A DNA stretch of 64,000 bases from Chionoecetes opilio (Eukaryota; Arthropoda; Malacostraca; Decapoda; Majidae), in the NCBI GenBank assembly GCA_016584305.1, contig JACEEZ010013998.1, positions 120,001 to 184,000 on the forward strand. Direction: 5' to 3'. The notes below the pieces were generated by a model. It was not told the origin of the DNA. It saw only the letters and a program-made list of their open reading frames with translations, and did not search any database. Made by a program: the position numbers and the translations under genes. Shown here in pieces: positions 47,701 through 57,623 of the stretch (the stretch's first letter is position 1; every line of letters begins with the position of its first letter).

Positions 47701-50700
47701 CTGGGGAGTTAATAATTCCCTTGACCTAATTATATATACACTCTTGGGAAAAACTTTGGAGAGCCACTTAACGGGAACACCCACGACCTACCCGCAGTGC
47801 CCGGGCCTGGTTAGCCAGGGACAGGGCAACGCGCATCACCAAGCGCCGCTCCTTGGTGCCGGAGCCTGACAGCATCTGCTCCACCAGGTTCAGGGCCATC
47901 AGGATGTCCAGCCGCTGGGCATCCAGGCGAGAGTTTGACACTCGACTCTGTACGGATTGACATATTGGATCCAATTAAATCATGATGGGAGGATTAAGGC
48001 AGTGTGTGTGAAATGATCGAGAAGTCTGCTGCAAGTAAGGAATGCATACCCTGCAATAGAGGGCTGGGTATTTTCTGCTGTAGCCATTCTTTGCCCTTGA
48101 AGGAAATTTGTACATAAAACAAGCCTAACGCAGCAATAAGTAGTAGCCTGCATACACAGGACTGAGGTTACCCTTAAAACATTCACTACTACACTGACAA
48201 GGTCTGTGTACTTAAAAATGACACAGTTGAAGACGTCTGTGTTTTTTCCCCTTGGAAGAGTTGTCAGAGAGAATCATACATTGGGACTCTTAGACACACT
48301 ATGGATACAGAGCAGTGATGGAGTGGAAATGAACTTGTATGACCTTTCACCTTTGCGGCAGAGATGATGGCCAGGACCTGGTAGGTGAGGTACTGGATCA
48401 CGTGTGGCAGGGAGTCAGCGAGGAGAGAGTTGTGGCGGTGGTAGGTGTGTTCGATGGCCTTGAGGGACTCCACCAGGCTGCACACACTGAGGGCACAGGC
48501 CTTCCCCATGGGCCGGGACAACGCTGTGTGCAGGTTGAGCACGGTCTCCATGTTGTACTTGACTGTGTGTGCCATGATGAGACCCTGGACCGAGGAGAGT
48601 CACCAGATCAACACAAACATATGCATGAAGAATAAATAACCTGAAATAGACGATAAATAAACCTTAAATAGAAGAAGGAATGAAATAATCTTCGTTAACT
48701 GACAGTGATGCATTGATATGAGAAGATTCAGGCTGTGGAGGAATGACAGTACTTACAGTACTTAAGTACAAACAGTACTTAACCCCTTCACACCCAATCT
48801 TTCAGTTGCTATCAAAAATTGTTTGTTGTCGAGCCATAAAATCACGAAAAGTCACTTTATATACCAAATTAGTTAGTCGACAAGGATACTAAACAGGTCA
48901 AATCTATAAAATATTACTTATATTCACTAAACATTGTCTAGTGGTAGTCAAATTACAATGGAAATTACGTTCTGGGTCTCAAGGGGTTAAATGAGGGTAA
49001 ATTTCAATGAATAAGTTCTTGGGCAAGAGGAATGTAGGCAGCAATACCTGGAAGAGAAGTGAGGCTCTCTGGTTGAGGTCCTGATTGTTCATCTGACTGG
49101 AGTGTTTTCTTGCCGCCGCATCCAGGTTGACCGCCCACCCGCACACCTGCAACACACCACAGCGGCCCTCATCACCCACCTTGCTCAGGAGAAACACTGC
49201 ATATTCCATACAGTACATTTACATACAGTAAGCATAATAGCCTACAGGAAATATAGGCTTCAACGTAAAAAAAAAAAATAATAAATAAATAAATACATGG
49301 AAATTAATGTCTATGCTATATATTTATCAGTGATCTATTGCATGAAAACTTTTGGACACCTTTGAAAGACTGGGAGGTAAATACTGAGGTAAGGTATTAG
49401 GTAAGCATTCCAAAACTGCAACATGATGAAGTAGATGAGTTTTACAGTTATCCTGCCCAGTGATATCACGGGGCACAGGGTTACGGGGTTTACTAGTGAT
49501 ATTAGTCAAGCAGTACATTATCTCAGAAGAGACAGACAGAGAGAGAGTGGGAGATGAAAAATTTATATATATGGTGTTTAATACCTGTAAATTAACCGTT
49601 TGAGCTTCCTTAGCAATGGCCTGTGTTTTGTGTGTGAGGTGGGAGGTGCGGTGGGCGAGCAGAGCGTCCTGAGTCTTGCGGTCAAACAGGTGGCCGAGGG
49701 TGGGCGCCGCCGAGGGGATGTGACGCTCCGGCAGCCACACCATCGACCCCACCAGCGTGATGCACGGAAACTGCAGGGCAAACATTTCATCTTTGCATAA
49801 GGACTAAAGAAAATAAGGAAGCTACAAGAGGCTGCGAGACCTACACGTGATAGTTTATTTTTAGATTTATTTTTTCATCATCCTACCTTTTTGAATAGGT
49901 TAGCCAAGGTCCTGGCCAGCCTCTTGTCCTGGCAGTTGAAGACCACCTGATGGAACACTGCCAGGGCCGTCACCCCCACCACCTGCGTCTGGTTGTCACA
50001 CCACCACCCCTCGCCACTGCTCTGCTCCAGCTGAAACACAGGACAAATTAACACTAATTCATTGTTATCGTCGTCAGGTGGGCAGTGCGGAGTCAATAGG
50101 AAGTTTTAAAAGGAGGCTGGATAAATTCATGGATGGGGATCAAAGGTGGATGTAGGTAGTGTAAAGTAATAGGAACTACCTCGTGTAGGTCTTAAGGCCT
50201 CTTGTAGCTTTCTTATTTTCTTATGTTCTTCACAAATCTTTACAGTTTTGACTCTGAACCTCTCTTGTACATTTCATTGAAAAAATATTTGGTAATAAAG
50301 ATCGTCTTGCATTAGTATTCCAACCTATGAAGTAAGACACTCATAAGAAACATAAGAACATAAGAAAATAAGGAAGCTACATGAGGTCGTGAGACCTACA
50401 CAATTTAGTTCCTGTTACTTAACTCTACCTACATCCACCTCTCTTCCCCATCCATGAATTTATCCAAGCTCCTTTTAAAGACCCCAATAGACTCCGCATT
50501 GACCACCTGACGACTGAGTCCATTCCAATCATTCACCACCCTATTTGTGAACCAGTTTCTCCCTATTTCCTTTTTAAATTTATGCTTTTCCAGCTCAAAT
50601 CCAACACTCCAGCCACCCCTCACCTGGCCACACCACCCCTGGATCACGGTCATCACCTCCTCGCGCAGCACACCGTTGCGCGTCACCACCACGCCATCAC

Positions 50701-53700
50701 AGTCATACACCTGCCGCAACACCGACTGCGATGAAGAAAAAAAGACATTACATACTCATATCATCAAGGACACCTCCCTTCCTGTTGACTCTGTGTGGTC
50801 CAGGTTTTTGTATCATCATTTTCTATTTTCATCTGTGAGTCTATAATTCTGTGAAGGTCCCTGAATCTGTAATATATGCACTAATAATGTTTCTAATAAG
50901 TTTCTAATAAGTTAAATAAGTTTTTAATAATGTAATGTTCTACACACTTGTATTAACAACAATAAATATTCTTAGTGACTTGCATGAAGTTTGTTAGTAA
51001 ACTTTGCCATTATACTTTTCTTTTTCTTTCTTTGTGACATTCAGGTATTTTCAGATGACAAAATAAAAAATAATAAAAAATGAAAAAAAATATCAGTGAG
51101 GCATGAGAACAGAAATGTCTATATCTCTATCTATTTAATGTCTATCTCTCTATCTATCTAATGTCTATCTCTCTATCTATCTAATGTCTATCTCTCTATC
51201 TATCTAATGTCTATCTCTCTATCTATCTAATGTCTATCTCTCTATCTATCTAATGTCTATCTCTCTATCTCAGTCTGTCTATCTCTCACCATAAACATTG
51301 TGCTCTGCATCACCACTGTCTCCACGTCTGCCAGCAGCTTCTCTAGGGGCATCAGGGAGGCCTTGTCCTGTCCAAACCTGTGTTGGTCCGAGGCAGCCGA
51401 GCGCACCAGCCGCCTGTACGCGCCCCAGTGTTCATGCAGCACAGAGTTAGTCACCACCACCTCGTCCAGGGTGATCAGCGTGCCCAGCAGGGAACCCAGG
51501 TGCTCATACATCACCTGCAAGGCAACACTCATAACAACATAGGAACATAAGAAAATAAGGAAGCTACAAGAGACCATGAGACCTACACGAGAAAAATCAC
51601 TTTTGTATATTAAGTGACTTTTCTTAATTTTATGTCTCGACATAATACAATTCTTATAGTAAAGGAAAGATCTGGGCGTGAAGGAGTTAACTGGAATGAC
51701 TGATCTTTCGCAAACTCTCTTTATTCTTATAAAACCCTGTGGCTGTGATATGATGTGTGTGTAGGTGTTGGTGGAGCAATAGTAGTGATGTTGAAAAAAA
51801 CACAAACCTGGAAATGGACATCTGAGACATCTACCGCCCCGCTTGTCTTTCTGTCAGGCTGGTAGAGGGAGGTCATCTGGTGCATGATGTTGCGCACAAC
51901 CTTCTGCACGCGCTGCACGTAGCAGGCAATGTGATGCAGCTTGGGGAGGATCCGGGAGAGGGACGTCTGAGACTCACCCGTCTTCTCACCTTCTGCAGAA
52001 ACTGTAATCAAGTGGCAATGGTTTAGAGGTTGGTTGACGAAGAGAGAGAGGAGAGGAGAGAAAGTTGAAGTAGAAAAGTTAAGAGAAGTTAACCCCTTAA
52101 CGCCCAAGTCTTTTCTTTGCTATATAAAAATTGTCTGTTGTTAGCCATAAAATTACGAAAAGTGACTTAATATATCAAATTAGCTAGTAGACAACGATAC
52201 TAGACTGGTCATATCTAAATAATATTGCTTATATCTATTAAAATCGTCTAATGGTAGTCAAATTACAATGAAAATAATGTTCTGGTCCTCAAGGGGTTAA
52301 GAGAAAAGTTAGAATTTGAAAGTTGAAGTAGAGGAGAGAAAGTTGAAAGAGAAGTTGAGAAGTTGGTATGTTACTTCGGCTTAAACTAATAATAAATAAT
52401 AAATGTGTTTTCTTGCCTTCTTATTTTTCTGTGCCTTTATGATGGCTATGTATTTTTTGTGTGGGAGTCAGGGGGTAAATGGTGAAATACATCAGGCCGA
52501 GGGGGTAAATGATGGAGGGAAGGTTGAGAATCACTGGTTTAGAGGGTTGGTATGTTACTTCACCCACTTGTATGCAGAGGTAGGCATCGCAATTTTTTTT
52601 CCAATTCCGCAATCGCAATTCCGCAAATTTTTTCAGATAGGCCTTTTCGCAATCGCAATTCCGCAAACTAATTTTGACACCTACAATTAAAACAAAACAC
52701 CTACAATTAAAACAAAAAAATGTCTCTAGACTCTTAAACATCTCTAGACTCTTAAACACCTACAATAAAAAAAAATGTCTCTAAACTCTTTATTAGTGTT
52801 TAATACTTCTGTATTCCTATTCTGTTTCTGTCTATACTTGTTACTTGTCCTTCACAATTAAGTCTTTGTCTCTTTTAGTGTTTTTCTTTACTTTTACACT
52901 TCACAGTCTACTGGCTAGTAATCACTAATCTAAGTAATCTACTAATCTTCCTCTTCCTCCTTCTCCTCCTCCTCCCACTTCTTCTGGTTCAGCATGTGGA
53001 GGTTGGCAACTAATCACACACATGGCCAGCGTACACACTCTCAATCCCAAGTTCCAGCACGCACTGCCTGAGTGACTGTGCTAAACTTGGCAAGTTGGCA
53101 GTTGGCAGTGTCGTCTCCACAATATTTGGTGGGAACTTATGTTCATGCGGGCACTTGCCACTTTGAAGGTGGTGACCGTCACAATTATTGCGATTGCGTT
53201 TCAAAATTTTGGCGGTCCGCAACCCGCAATTCTGCCTTTTTTTCAGGCATCCGTAATTGCACAATTCCGCAACCGAATTACCCATTCCGAAAGTTATTGC
53301 GATTGCGTTTCAAAATTTTGGCGGTCCGCAATTCGCAATTCCGCAATTTTTTCAGGCATCCGTAATTGCGCAATTCCGCAACCGAATTACCATTCCGCAA
53401 GTTGCGGAATTGCGGACTAAAATTGCGGAATGCCCGCCCTTGCTTGTATGTTACTTCCGTATACAGAACCACAATAACTTCTTCTTTTTTTTTTTAATTG
53501 CTGTTGATGACATCATATTGTATGACTCAGAAGGAGATGATTAATTTCTGCCATCAAAATGACCTATATTCATTATTTAATTAACCCCTTGAGGCCCAGA
53601 ACGTAATTTCCATTGTAAGTTGAGTACCATGAAACGATTTGTATTTAATATAAGCAATATTTTATAGATATGACCTGTTTAGTATCCTTGTCCACTAACT

Positions 53701-54039
53701 AATTTGGTAGATTCAGTTACTTTTCGAAATTTTATGGCTCGACAAGATACAATTTTTTATAGCCAAGGAAAGATCTGGGCGTGAAGGGGTTAATAGCCAA
53801 TGAGAAAGTATTTACTCCTAATGAACTTATGCCTATAGTAGCTCAGTCAACAAAATATGGTGGAAAGCTACACGGAGGCAAGCAGTCGCAAATGTCTCAA
53901 TAACTATAGTCTTTCCATTTTATCAAGTCACTTGTAGAAATTATCCATCAACCACCCTCTCAATTATTAGTATAGTGGTAGTTTTATTCCCCCCCCCCCT
54001 TGTGAGAGAGGTATTGTTCGCTCACCATAGGGGGGAAGT

Positions 54040-54115
<76 letters not shown>

Positions 54116-55638
54116 CATATGATGGTAATGGGTAGAAATCAAAGCGACTGAAGTGACTTGATACATTGGAAAGAATTTACTTTTGCTTTACCTCCGCTGC
54201 CATAGATGGTGATGGCAGGATACAGTTGGGTGCGCGCCTCCTCCACCAGCTGTGACGCCTCCAGACACAGTGCACTGAGGGCCAGCACCACTTTGTTCAC
54301 CACCTTGTTACCAGACTGCACCAGCCTCACCAGCGACAAGTGCTCAAAAGGTGCCATCTGCGAAGATAAAACTCTTGTCACTTCATTAACCCCTTGAGGC
54401 CCAGAACGTAATTTCCATTGTAATTTGGGTGCCACTAGCCGATTTTTAGTGAATATAAGCAATGTTTTAATAGATATGACCTGTTTAGTATCCTTGTCGA
54501 CTAACTAATTTGGTATATTCAATTGCTTTTCGTAATTTTATGGCTGACAACAGACAAATTTATATAGCAAAGGAAAGATCTGGGTGTGAAGGGGTTAAAA
54601 AGACCTTAATGAATATTTCAGTCCCTAGTCTTTGCTGAGAAGACCCACATAGTCATCCCTATTCCCTAGCCTTGGTTTCTATCCTGCACATCCTCGCCGC
54701 CGCCCCTCACGGCTTCCTTGCCTTGAGTGTGATGGGGTCAAGTGTTGGGTCCCAGGGCGGTGCAGGATGGGGACCCAGAGCCTCAATGATCTCCTCCAGC
54801 TGGTCGCCATGCTGCTCGACGATGCTATTGTAGCGCCGCAGCTCCTGCTCCGCCACACTCTCTGTAGGGACGTAACAGTGGCATTATTCCTGGCATACTA
54901 TCATTCAATACAGTGGCCATTACATCAAGGATTACCGTATTTAACTAATCCTAATCGTACTAAACTAATCCTAACCTTAACCTTATCTTAACCTAGACTG
55001 GCTGCTGTCCGTGAGGGAGGGCTTGTCCCGCGGTATCTGACTGTGCTGATGGCGACGGCGGAGTTGCACCTTATTTATTCATATTAGATCATTCTTGTCA
55101 GAGATTTTGACCAAAGTAACAGCTTGCCAAGAATTATGAAGGTTATTAGAAAACGTGTACGACAAAATATTAGTCCTTCATAAGGTAGTAAGTGAGATAG
55201 GGCAGGGGTGATAAAACGAATCTTAACCAAAACGAGTGCCAGATTCGTTCATACTATTCAGGAAAACTAAGTTTCAGCCTCGAAATCTGTGAATGCCCAA
55301 TACCGAAATTTTACCCCAAAAAATATATAACACTTAAATGGTACCGGCGGTAGTGACCGCGCAGTTCTCGTCCATTATAACCGAATTATGGTCTTAGAGT
55401 AAAAATGTGCCAAACGCTGCAGTCCCTCCACTTAAAAGCCAACTATAAATAAGCCACCAAAACCCAGCCAAATCACCCAGCTATTCAGGCCTCTACCTAG
55501 CCCTTTTTATAACATATGGAAAATACACCAGCGCCTAGAAACAAGACTATGCAGTCATAGGTTATTAATCATCACTGGATGGTAGAAAACAGAACACTTA
55601 CTGTGGCTATTTTCGTCATAATCTATGTCCACTGTCAT
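38769..55638 (-). CDS. WASHC4: WASH complex subunit 4 (SWIP), complete 22-exon gene
   Basis: Exons, 5' to 3' on the minus strand: 55638-55602, 54861-54722, 54357-54192, 52001-51808, 51514-51290, 50725-50624, 50030-49887, 49770-49585, 49146-49048, 48584-48351, 47947-47792, 47064-46891, 46749-46630, 45907-45739, 45416-45262, 43896-43717, 41990-41880, 40939-40810, 40626-40409, 40023-39843, 39449-39349, 39038-38769. Phases match throughout and give about 1163 residues (human SWIP 1173). Family blocks in order: [159 protein letters not shown] is a scaffold of the WASH complex, which drives Arp2/3 actin assembly on endosomes (established). Intron 2 has a GC donor. Exon 4 has two in-frame acceptors 9 nt apart. 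Confidence 0.96.
40030..40260. repeat. 121-bp tandem duplication including the WASHC4 exon 20 acceptor
   Basis: The plus-strand word GCAGCTGAGGG(A/T)AGAAGAGAAG at 40020 recurs at 40141, followed by matching GTGAGGCGGAAC, GTTTAGGAGGAAGGAAGGG and GGCTTTGAGGCATGAA. On the minus strand this repeats the exon 20 pyrimidine tract and CAG acceptor. Confidence 0.85.
42073..42390 (+). mobile_element. MITE end stub plus LINE-B 3' end, WASHC4 intron 16
   Basis: TTAACCCCTTGAGGCC at 42073-42089 is only the left end of the TTAA MITE. From about 42240, AAAGAAGTACAGCTTTCC, TGGAATGAACTAGAAG and GTGTGCATCAATATAAAG match the LINE-B C-terminal region and 3' end, closing with GATTATAGCTCAGGGGCC. Confidence 0.6.
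42383..43432. mobile_element. ~1.05-kb inverted-repeat element, WASHC4 intron 16
   Basis: The left end has GATGCTGAGAGTGAGCTAGG, then GGTAAGGCGAAACGCCC. The right end, read inward, has GATGCTGAGAAGTGCC, then GGTAAGGCGAAAAGAGCGCC. The ends are thus inverted repeats with gaps. There is no transposase frame. It is a non-autonomous DNA element of unknown superfamily. Confidence 0.6.
43506..43697 (+). mobile_element. LINE-B 3' end, WASHC4 intron 16
   Basis: The translated remnant reads [20 protein letters not shown] then [17 protein letters not shown], a diverged version of the C-terminal block of CR1-like LINEs. It ends with GCTCAGGCCCTGTAAAACAC and AACTAGGTAAACACAC. The tail stops about 20 bases short of the exon 16 donor. 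Confidence 0.75.
43915..44312. repeat. 34-bp minisatellite beside WASHC4 exon 16
   Basis: About 11 units of ACCACCTATAGTCACTCTTT plus GACTTGTTACTTAT, with T/G variants. The array starts 19 bases from the exon 16 acceptor. A relic of that acceptor region lies beyond its far end at 44498-44540, so part of the splice-site flank was duplicated too. Confidence 0.93.
44545..44774 (+). mobile_element. LINE-A 3' end, WASHC4 intron 15
   Basis: Translation remnant [16 protein letters not shown] (approximate), then FKRRLD and the 3' UTR words GTTCCTGTTACTTAAC (complement) and TGTAGGTCTCGCGGCCTCTT. It ends in repeats of CTTATGTT. The 8-bp terminal repeat recalls the CR1 3' end. Confidence 0.8.
45034..45243 (+). 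mobile_element. TTAA-flanked piggyBac-like MITE, copy 4 (WASHC4 intron 15)
   Basis: TTAA, CCGTTGAGGCCCAGAACG ... ATCTGGGCGTGAAGGGG, TTAA. It ends 18 bases from the exon 15 donor. Confidence 0.85.
45452..45692 (+). mobile_element. LINE-A 3' end filling WASHC4 intron 14
   Basis: It starts at AAGCTGGAAAAGCGTAGATT and ends at CTTATGTTCTTATG. It occupies most of the 322-bp intron 14, leaving about 35-46 bases on each side for splice signals. Confidence 0.82.
45970..46190 (-). mobile_element. TTAA-flanked piggyBac-like MITE, copy 5 (WASHC4 intron 13)
   Basis: TTAA, CCCCTTCACGCCCAATC ... TCTGGGCCTCAAGGGG, TTAA. Confidence 0.87.
46432..46622. mobile_element. 191-bp MITE with ~46-bp inverted ends, WASHC4 intron 13
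   Basis: Left CTATAGTCGCCACACGTTAA and TTGGCGAAAATGGGTCCCC. The right end read inward is CTATAGTCACCGCACGTTAA and TTGGCGAAAATGGGGCCCC. The arms differ at about five sites over 46 bp. It begins at the eighth base of the intron, directly after the GTATGTA donor of exon 13. Confidence 0.85.
47175..47486. mobile_element. 312-bp inverted-repeat MITE, WASHC4 intron 11
   Basis: Left AGTCCACACTAGGCATTATG. The right end read inward is CGTCCACACTAGGCATTACA. Inner GCACATTATAATG words are also mirrored. There is no coding. Confidence 0.8.
47550..47785. repeat. 126-bp tandem duplication, WASHC4 intron 11
   Basis: TATATGGATAATCCCATCT at 47562 recurs at 47688, with GGAGTTAATAATTCCCTTGA and CTTAACGGGAAC also repeated. 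The second copy ends about 15 bases from the exon 11 donor. Confidence 0.88.
48779..48990 (-). mobile_element. TTAA-flanked piggyBac-like MITE, copy 6 (WASHC4 intron 9)
   Basis: TTAA, CCCCTTCACACCCAATC ... TCTGGGTCTCAAGGGG, TTAA. Confidence 0.87.
49801..49857 (-). mobile_element. LINE-A tail fragment, WASHC4 intron 7
   Basis: GAAAATAAGGAAGCTACAAG then GCGAGACCTACACGTG is the 3' terminal part only. Intron 7 is 116 bp and is essentially this insert. Confidence 0.75.
50070..50232 (+). mobile_element. LINE-A 3' end, WASHC4 intron 6, forward copy
   Basis: TTTAAAAGGAGGCTGGATAA, GATGGGGATCAAAGGTGG and a CTTATTTTCTTATGTTCTT end. It faces an inverted copy at 50344-50603 in the same intron. Confidence 0.8.
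50344..50603 (-). mobile_element. LINE-A 3' end, WASHC4 intron 6, inverted copy
   Basis: The minus strand reads [20 protein letters not shown] then [20 protein letters not shown] and [10 protein letters not shown], the clearest C-terminal peptide of the LINE-A ORF2 in the window. About 120 bp of 3' UTR and a TTATGTTTCTTATG end follow. It stops 21 bases from the exon 6 donor. Confidence 0.85.
51115..51275. repeat. TCTATCTATCTAATGTCTATC tandem repeat, WASHC4 intron 5
   Basis: About six 26-bp units of CTATCTCTCTATCTATCTAATGT type. On the minus strand they lie just downstream of the exon 5 donor (exon end 51290). Confidence 0.88.
51538..51690. mobile_element. LINE-A tail fragment joined to a half MITE, WASHC4 intron 4
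   Basis: 51538-51592 is a minus-strand LINE-A tail (GGAACATAAGAAAATAAGG). 51607-51690 is the right half of the TTAA MITE, ending ATCTGGGCGTGAAGGAG then TTAA. The left half of the MITE is missing. Confidence 0.75.
52089..52300 (-). mobile_element. TTAA-flanked piggyBac-like MITE, copy 8 (WASHC4 intron 3)
   Basis: TTAA, CCCCTTAACGCCCAAGTC ... TCTGGTCCTCAAGGGG, TTAA. Number 7 is the half copy at 51607. Confidence 0.86.
52575..53442. mobile_element. hAT-like non-autonomous transposon with 8-bp target duplication, WASHC4 intron 3
   Basis: The left end is CAGAGGTAGGCATCGCAA. The right end read inward is CAAGGGCGGGCATTCCGCAA. Both are of the CAGNGNNGGGCA kind common in hAT elements (family knowledge). 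CTTGTATG stands directly outside both ends (52567-52574 and 53443-53450), the 8-bp duplication hAT transposases make. Inside are CGCAATTCCGC words and a ~110-bp direct repeat near 53187 and 53296 (ATTGCGATTGCGTTTCAAAA). No transposase frame is seen. Confidence 0.87.
53581..53793 (+). mobile_element. TTAA-flanked piggyBac-like MITE, copy 9 (WASHC4 intron 3)
   Basis: TTAA, CCCCTTGAGGCCCAGAACG ... ATCTGGGCGTGAAGGGG, TTAA. Confidence 0.88.
54043..54112. repeat. (TA)n microsatellite, WASHC4 intron 3
   Basis: About 70 bp of TA dinucleotides with one slip, 80 bp from the exon 3 donor. Confidence 0.95.
54386..54598 (+). mobile_element. TTAA-flanked piggyBac-like MITE, copy 10 (WASHC4 intron 2)
   Basis: TTAA, CCCCTTGAGGCCCAGAACG ... 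ATCTGGGTGTGAAGGGG, TTAA. It starts 28 bases from the exon 3 acceptor and takes up more than half of the 364-bp GC-AG intron. Confidence 0.88.
55345..55392 (-). repeat. short dispersed repeat shared with 19207-19256
   Basis: The minus strand reads TATAATGGACGAGAACTGCG then CGGTCACTACCG, close to ATAATGGACGAGAACTTCGC at 19213. It lies in WASHC4 intron 1. The class is unknown. Confidence 0.5.
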
Positions 55639-56408
55639 CCTCCTGCCTTTCTGCCTCCCTGTGTTTACATCCGCCCCCTGCACGGCAGTACACGGTCTGG
55701 GGAGGAGTCTAGGTAAATACTTTTTTCCAGCAAAATCACAATCAAGATCACCCTGCACATTTACGCACAGTTCACATGTTATTAATCTGTTAATCACATA
55801 ATCTGTTAATAGGTTGTCATCGGTTAATCTGTTAGTTCTGTTATCCCAGGCGCCACTATCAAAATCAAAGGCGAGGCTTCCGTTTCCATGACAACGCCAA
55901 TGGCTACAGCGGCGCCTCGCAAACGCACGCGTCTTTGTGTTATTTTCCTACAAGCACGTTATTTCTTTACTATACACAACGTTAATGATATTTAGAGCTT
56001 GATAAAATACTTATTCATGACCATCTCGGCTGAAGAAACTGATTTGAATGGCAAGAAAGTGTATAGGTACCCTAGATCAGTAAGTGAGTTCAGAACTGAG
56101 GAGTGACAGCTGAATGAGTGAGTTAAATTGCATATTTTCACATACCACGCATGAAATAAGAGGGTTTTAAGTACACGTCGTAAAAAAGTAAGATGTGATT
56201 AATGTACACCCTGTTAATTATGGGAGGTAAAGTCAAGCATAGGTTTAGTTTAGTACACATTTAGGGGAACATATCAATGTAGGACATGGGTGAACAGACA
56301 ATATACCCTTCCCCCATTTCCAAAAACTAAAAAAAAAAAACACTTAGAATGTTAATCACACAGCGAACAATTTCTTTTCAGAGATAGTTGTGTGTTGAAG
56401 AGGCAACC
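55639..56408. promoter_or_regulatory. divergent promoter region between WASHC4 and the IQCD-like gene
   Basis: About 770 bp separates the two start codons, which face away from each other. The part nearest WASHC4 (to about 55930) is GC-richer than its surroundings and no repeat family seen elsewhere lies in it. No TATA box can be assigned with confidence. The call rests on gene arrangement. Confidence 0.5.
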
Positions 56409-57554
56409 ATGACTGCTGACGCCTCGGCTGACGTCCAGGATGCTGAGATCAGCAGGTGAGAGCATGGTGCTGAGACAAGATGGGCGATTCTAATGCAGGC
56501 ATCTTTCCTGAACTTCACCCAAAAACCTTATTAACTTCATCTGAAAAAGTCTGAAGAGCATCCGGGGCATAAAATCACGCCGCAAATGTAAATGATAAAC
56601 GCCAACAATAGAATTGAGAGCGTATCATCGACCGTCTAGTCTCATAAGACATTATGGGAATATCTGACGTTAAGCAGAAAGATGACTCTCGTGGGGAAGA
56701 TAAGAGCATAGCCTCACATTTATCTATTATCATATCTATATCACTATATCATTATCTATATCACATTATCAATTATATATTAATTGGAATGGACTCAGAA
56801 GACAGGTAGTTAGTGCGGAGTCATTATAAGAGAGCTTTAAAAGGAGGCTGGATAAATTCATGGATGGGAATGAAAGGTGGATGTAGATAGTGTTAAGTAA
56901 CAGGAACTACCTCGTGTAGGTCTCACGGCCTCTTGTAGCTTCGTTATTTTCTTATGTTATTATGTTCTTATTATCCTTTACTTTCTGGTGTAGGAGGCGA
57001 GCGGCTGTGATGCGGGTGGTGGACTGCTTGCTCGAGGACGCCAAGGACCTCGCCTCCTCGCTGCAGGATCCTCTCAGCGCTCATCTGCCTCCTGATCACT
57101 TAGCAGGTGTTTGGTGTTAGTTAGGTAGTTAGTATAAGTATTAGACAGAGATACTCCTGATCACTTAGCAGGTGTTTGGTGTTAGTTAGGTAGTTAGTAT
57201 AAGTATTAGACAGAGATATGTTGTTGGATGATGAAGCATTGATTTTTTTTTTGCCCTGTTCTATTAACTGTTTTTTATTTTTGTTGCCATTGTCTAGTAA
57301 CTATCTTCTTTTCCCTTGTCTTCCTCATCTTCTTTTACTTCTTTGTCTTTGCCTTCCTCTGCCTCTTAATTCTTCTTAGTCTACTTCTTCTTCATCTTCG
57401 TTTTCTTCTTCCTCTTCGTCTATTTCTTCTTCGTTAATTTTTATTCCTCATCTAATTCTTCTTCTTTGTCTTCTTCTTCTTCTTCTTCTACTTCTTCCTC
57501 GACTTCTTATATCCCATAATGCTAGTGTGTTAAGCAAATATATGATGATAACAT

Positions 57555-57623
<69 letters not shown>

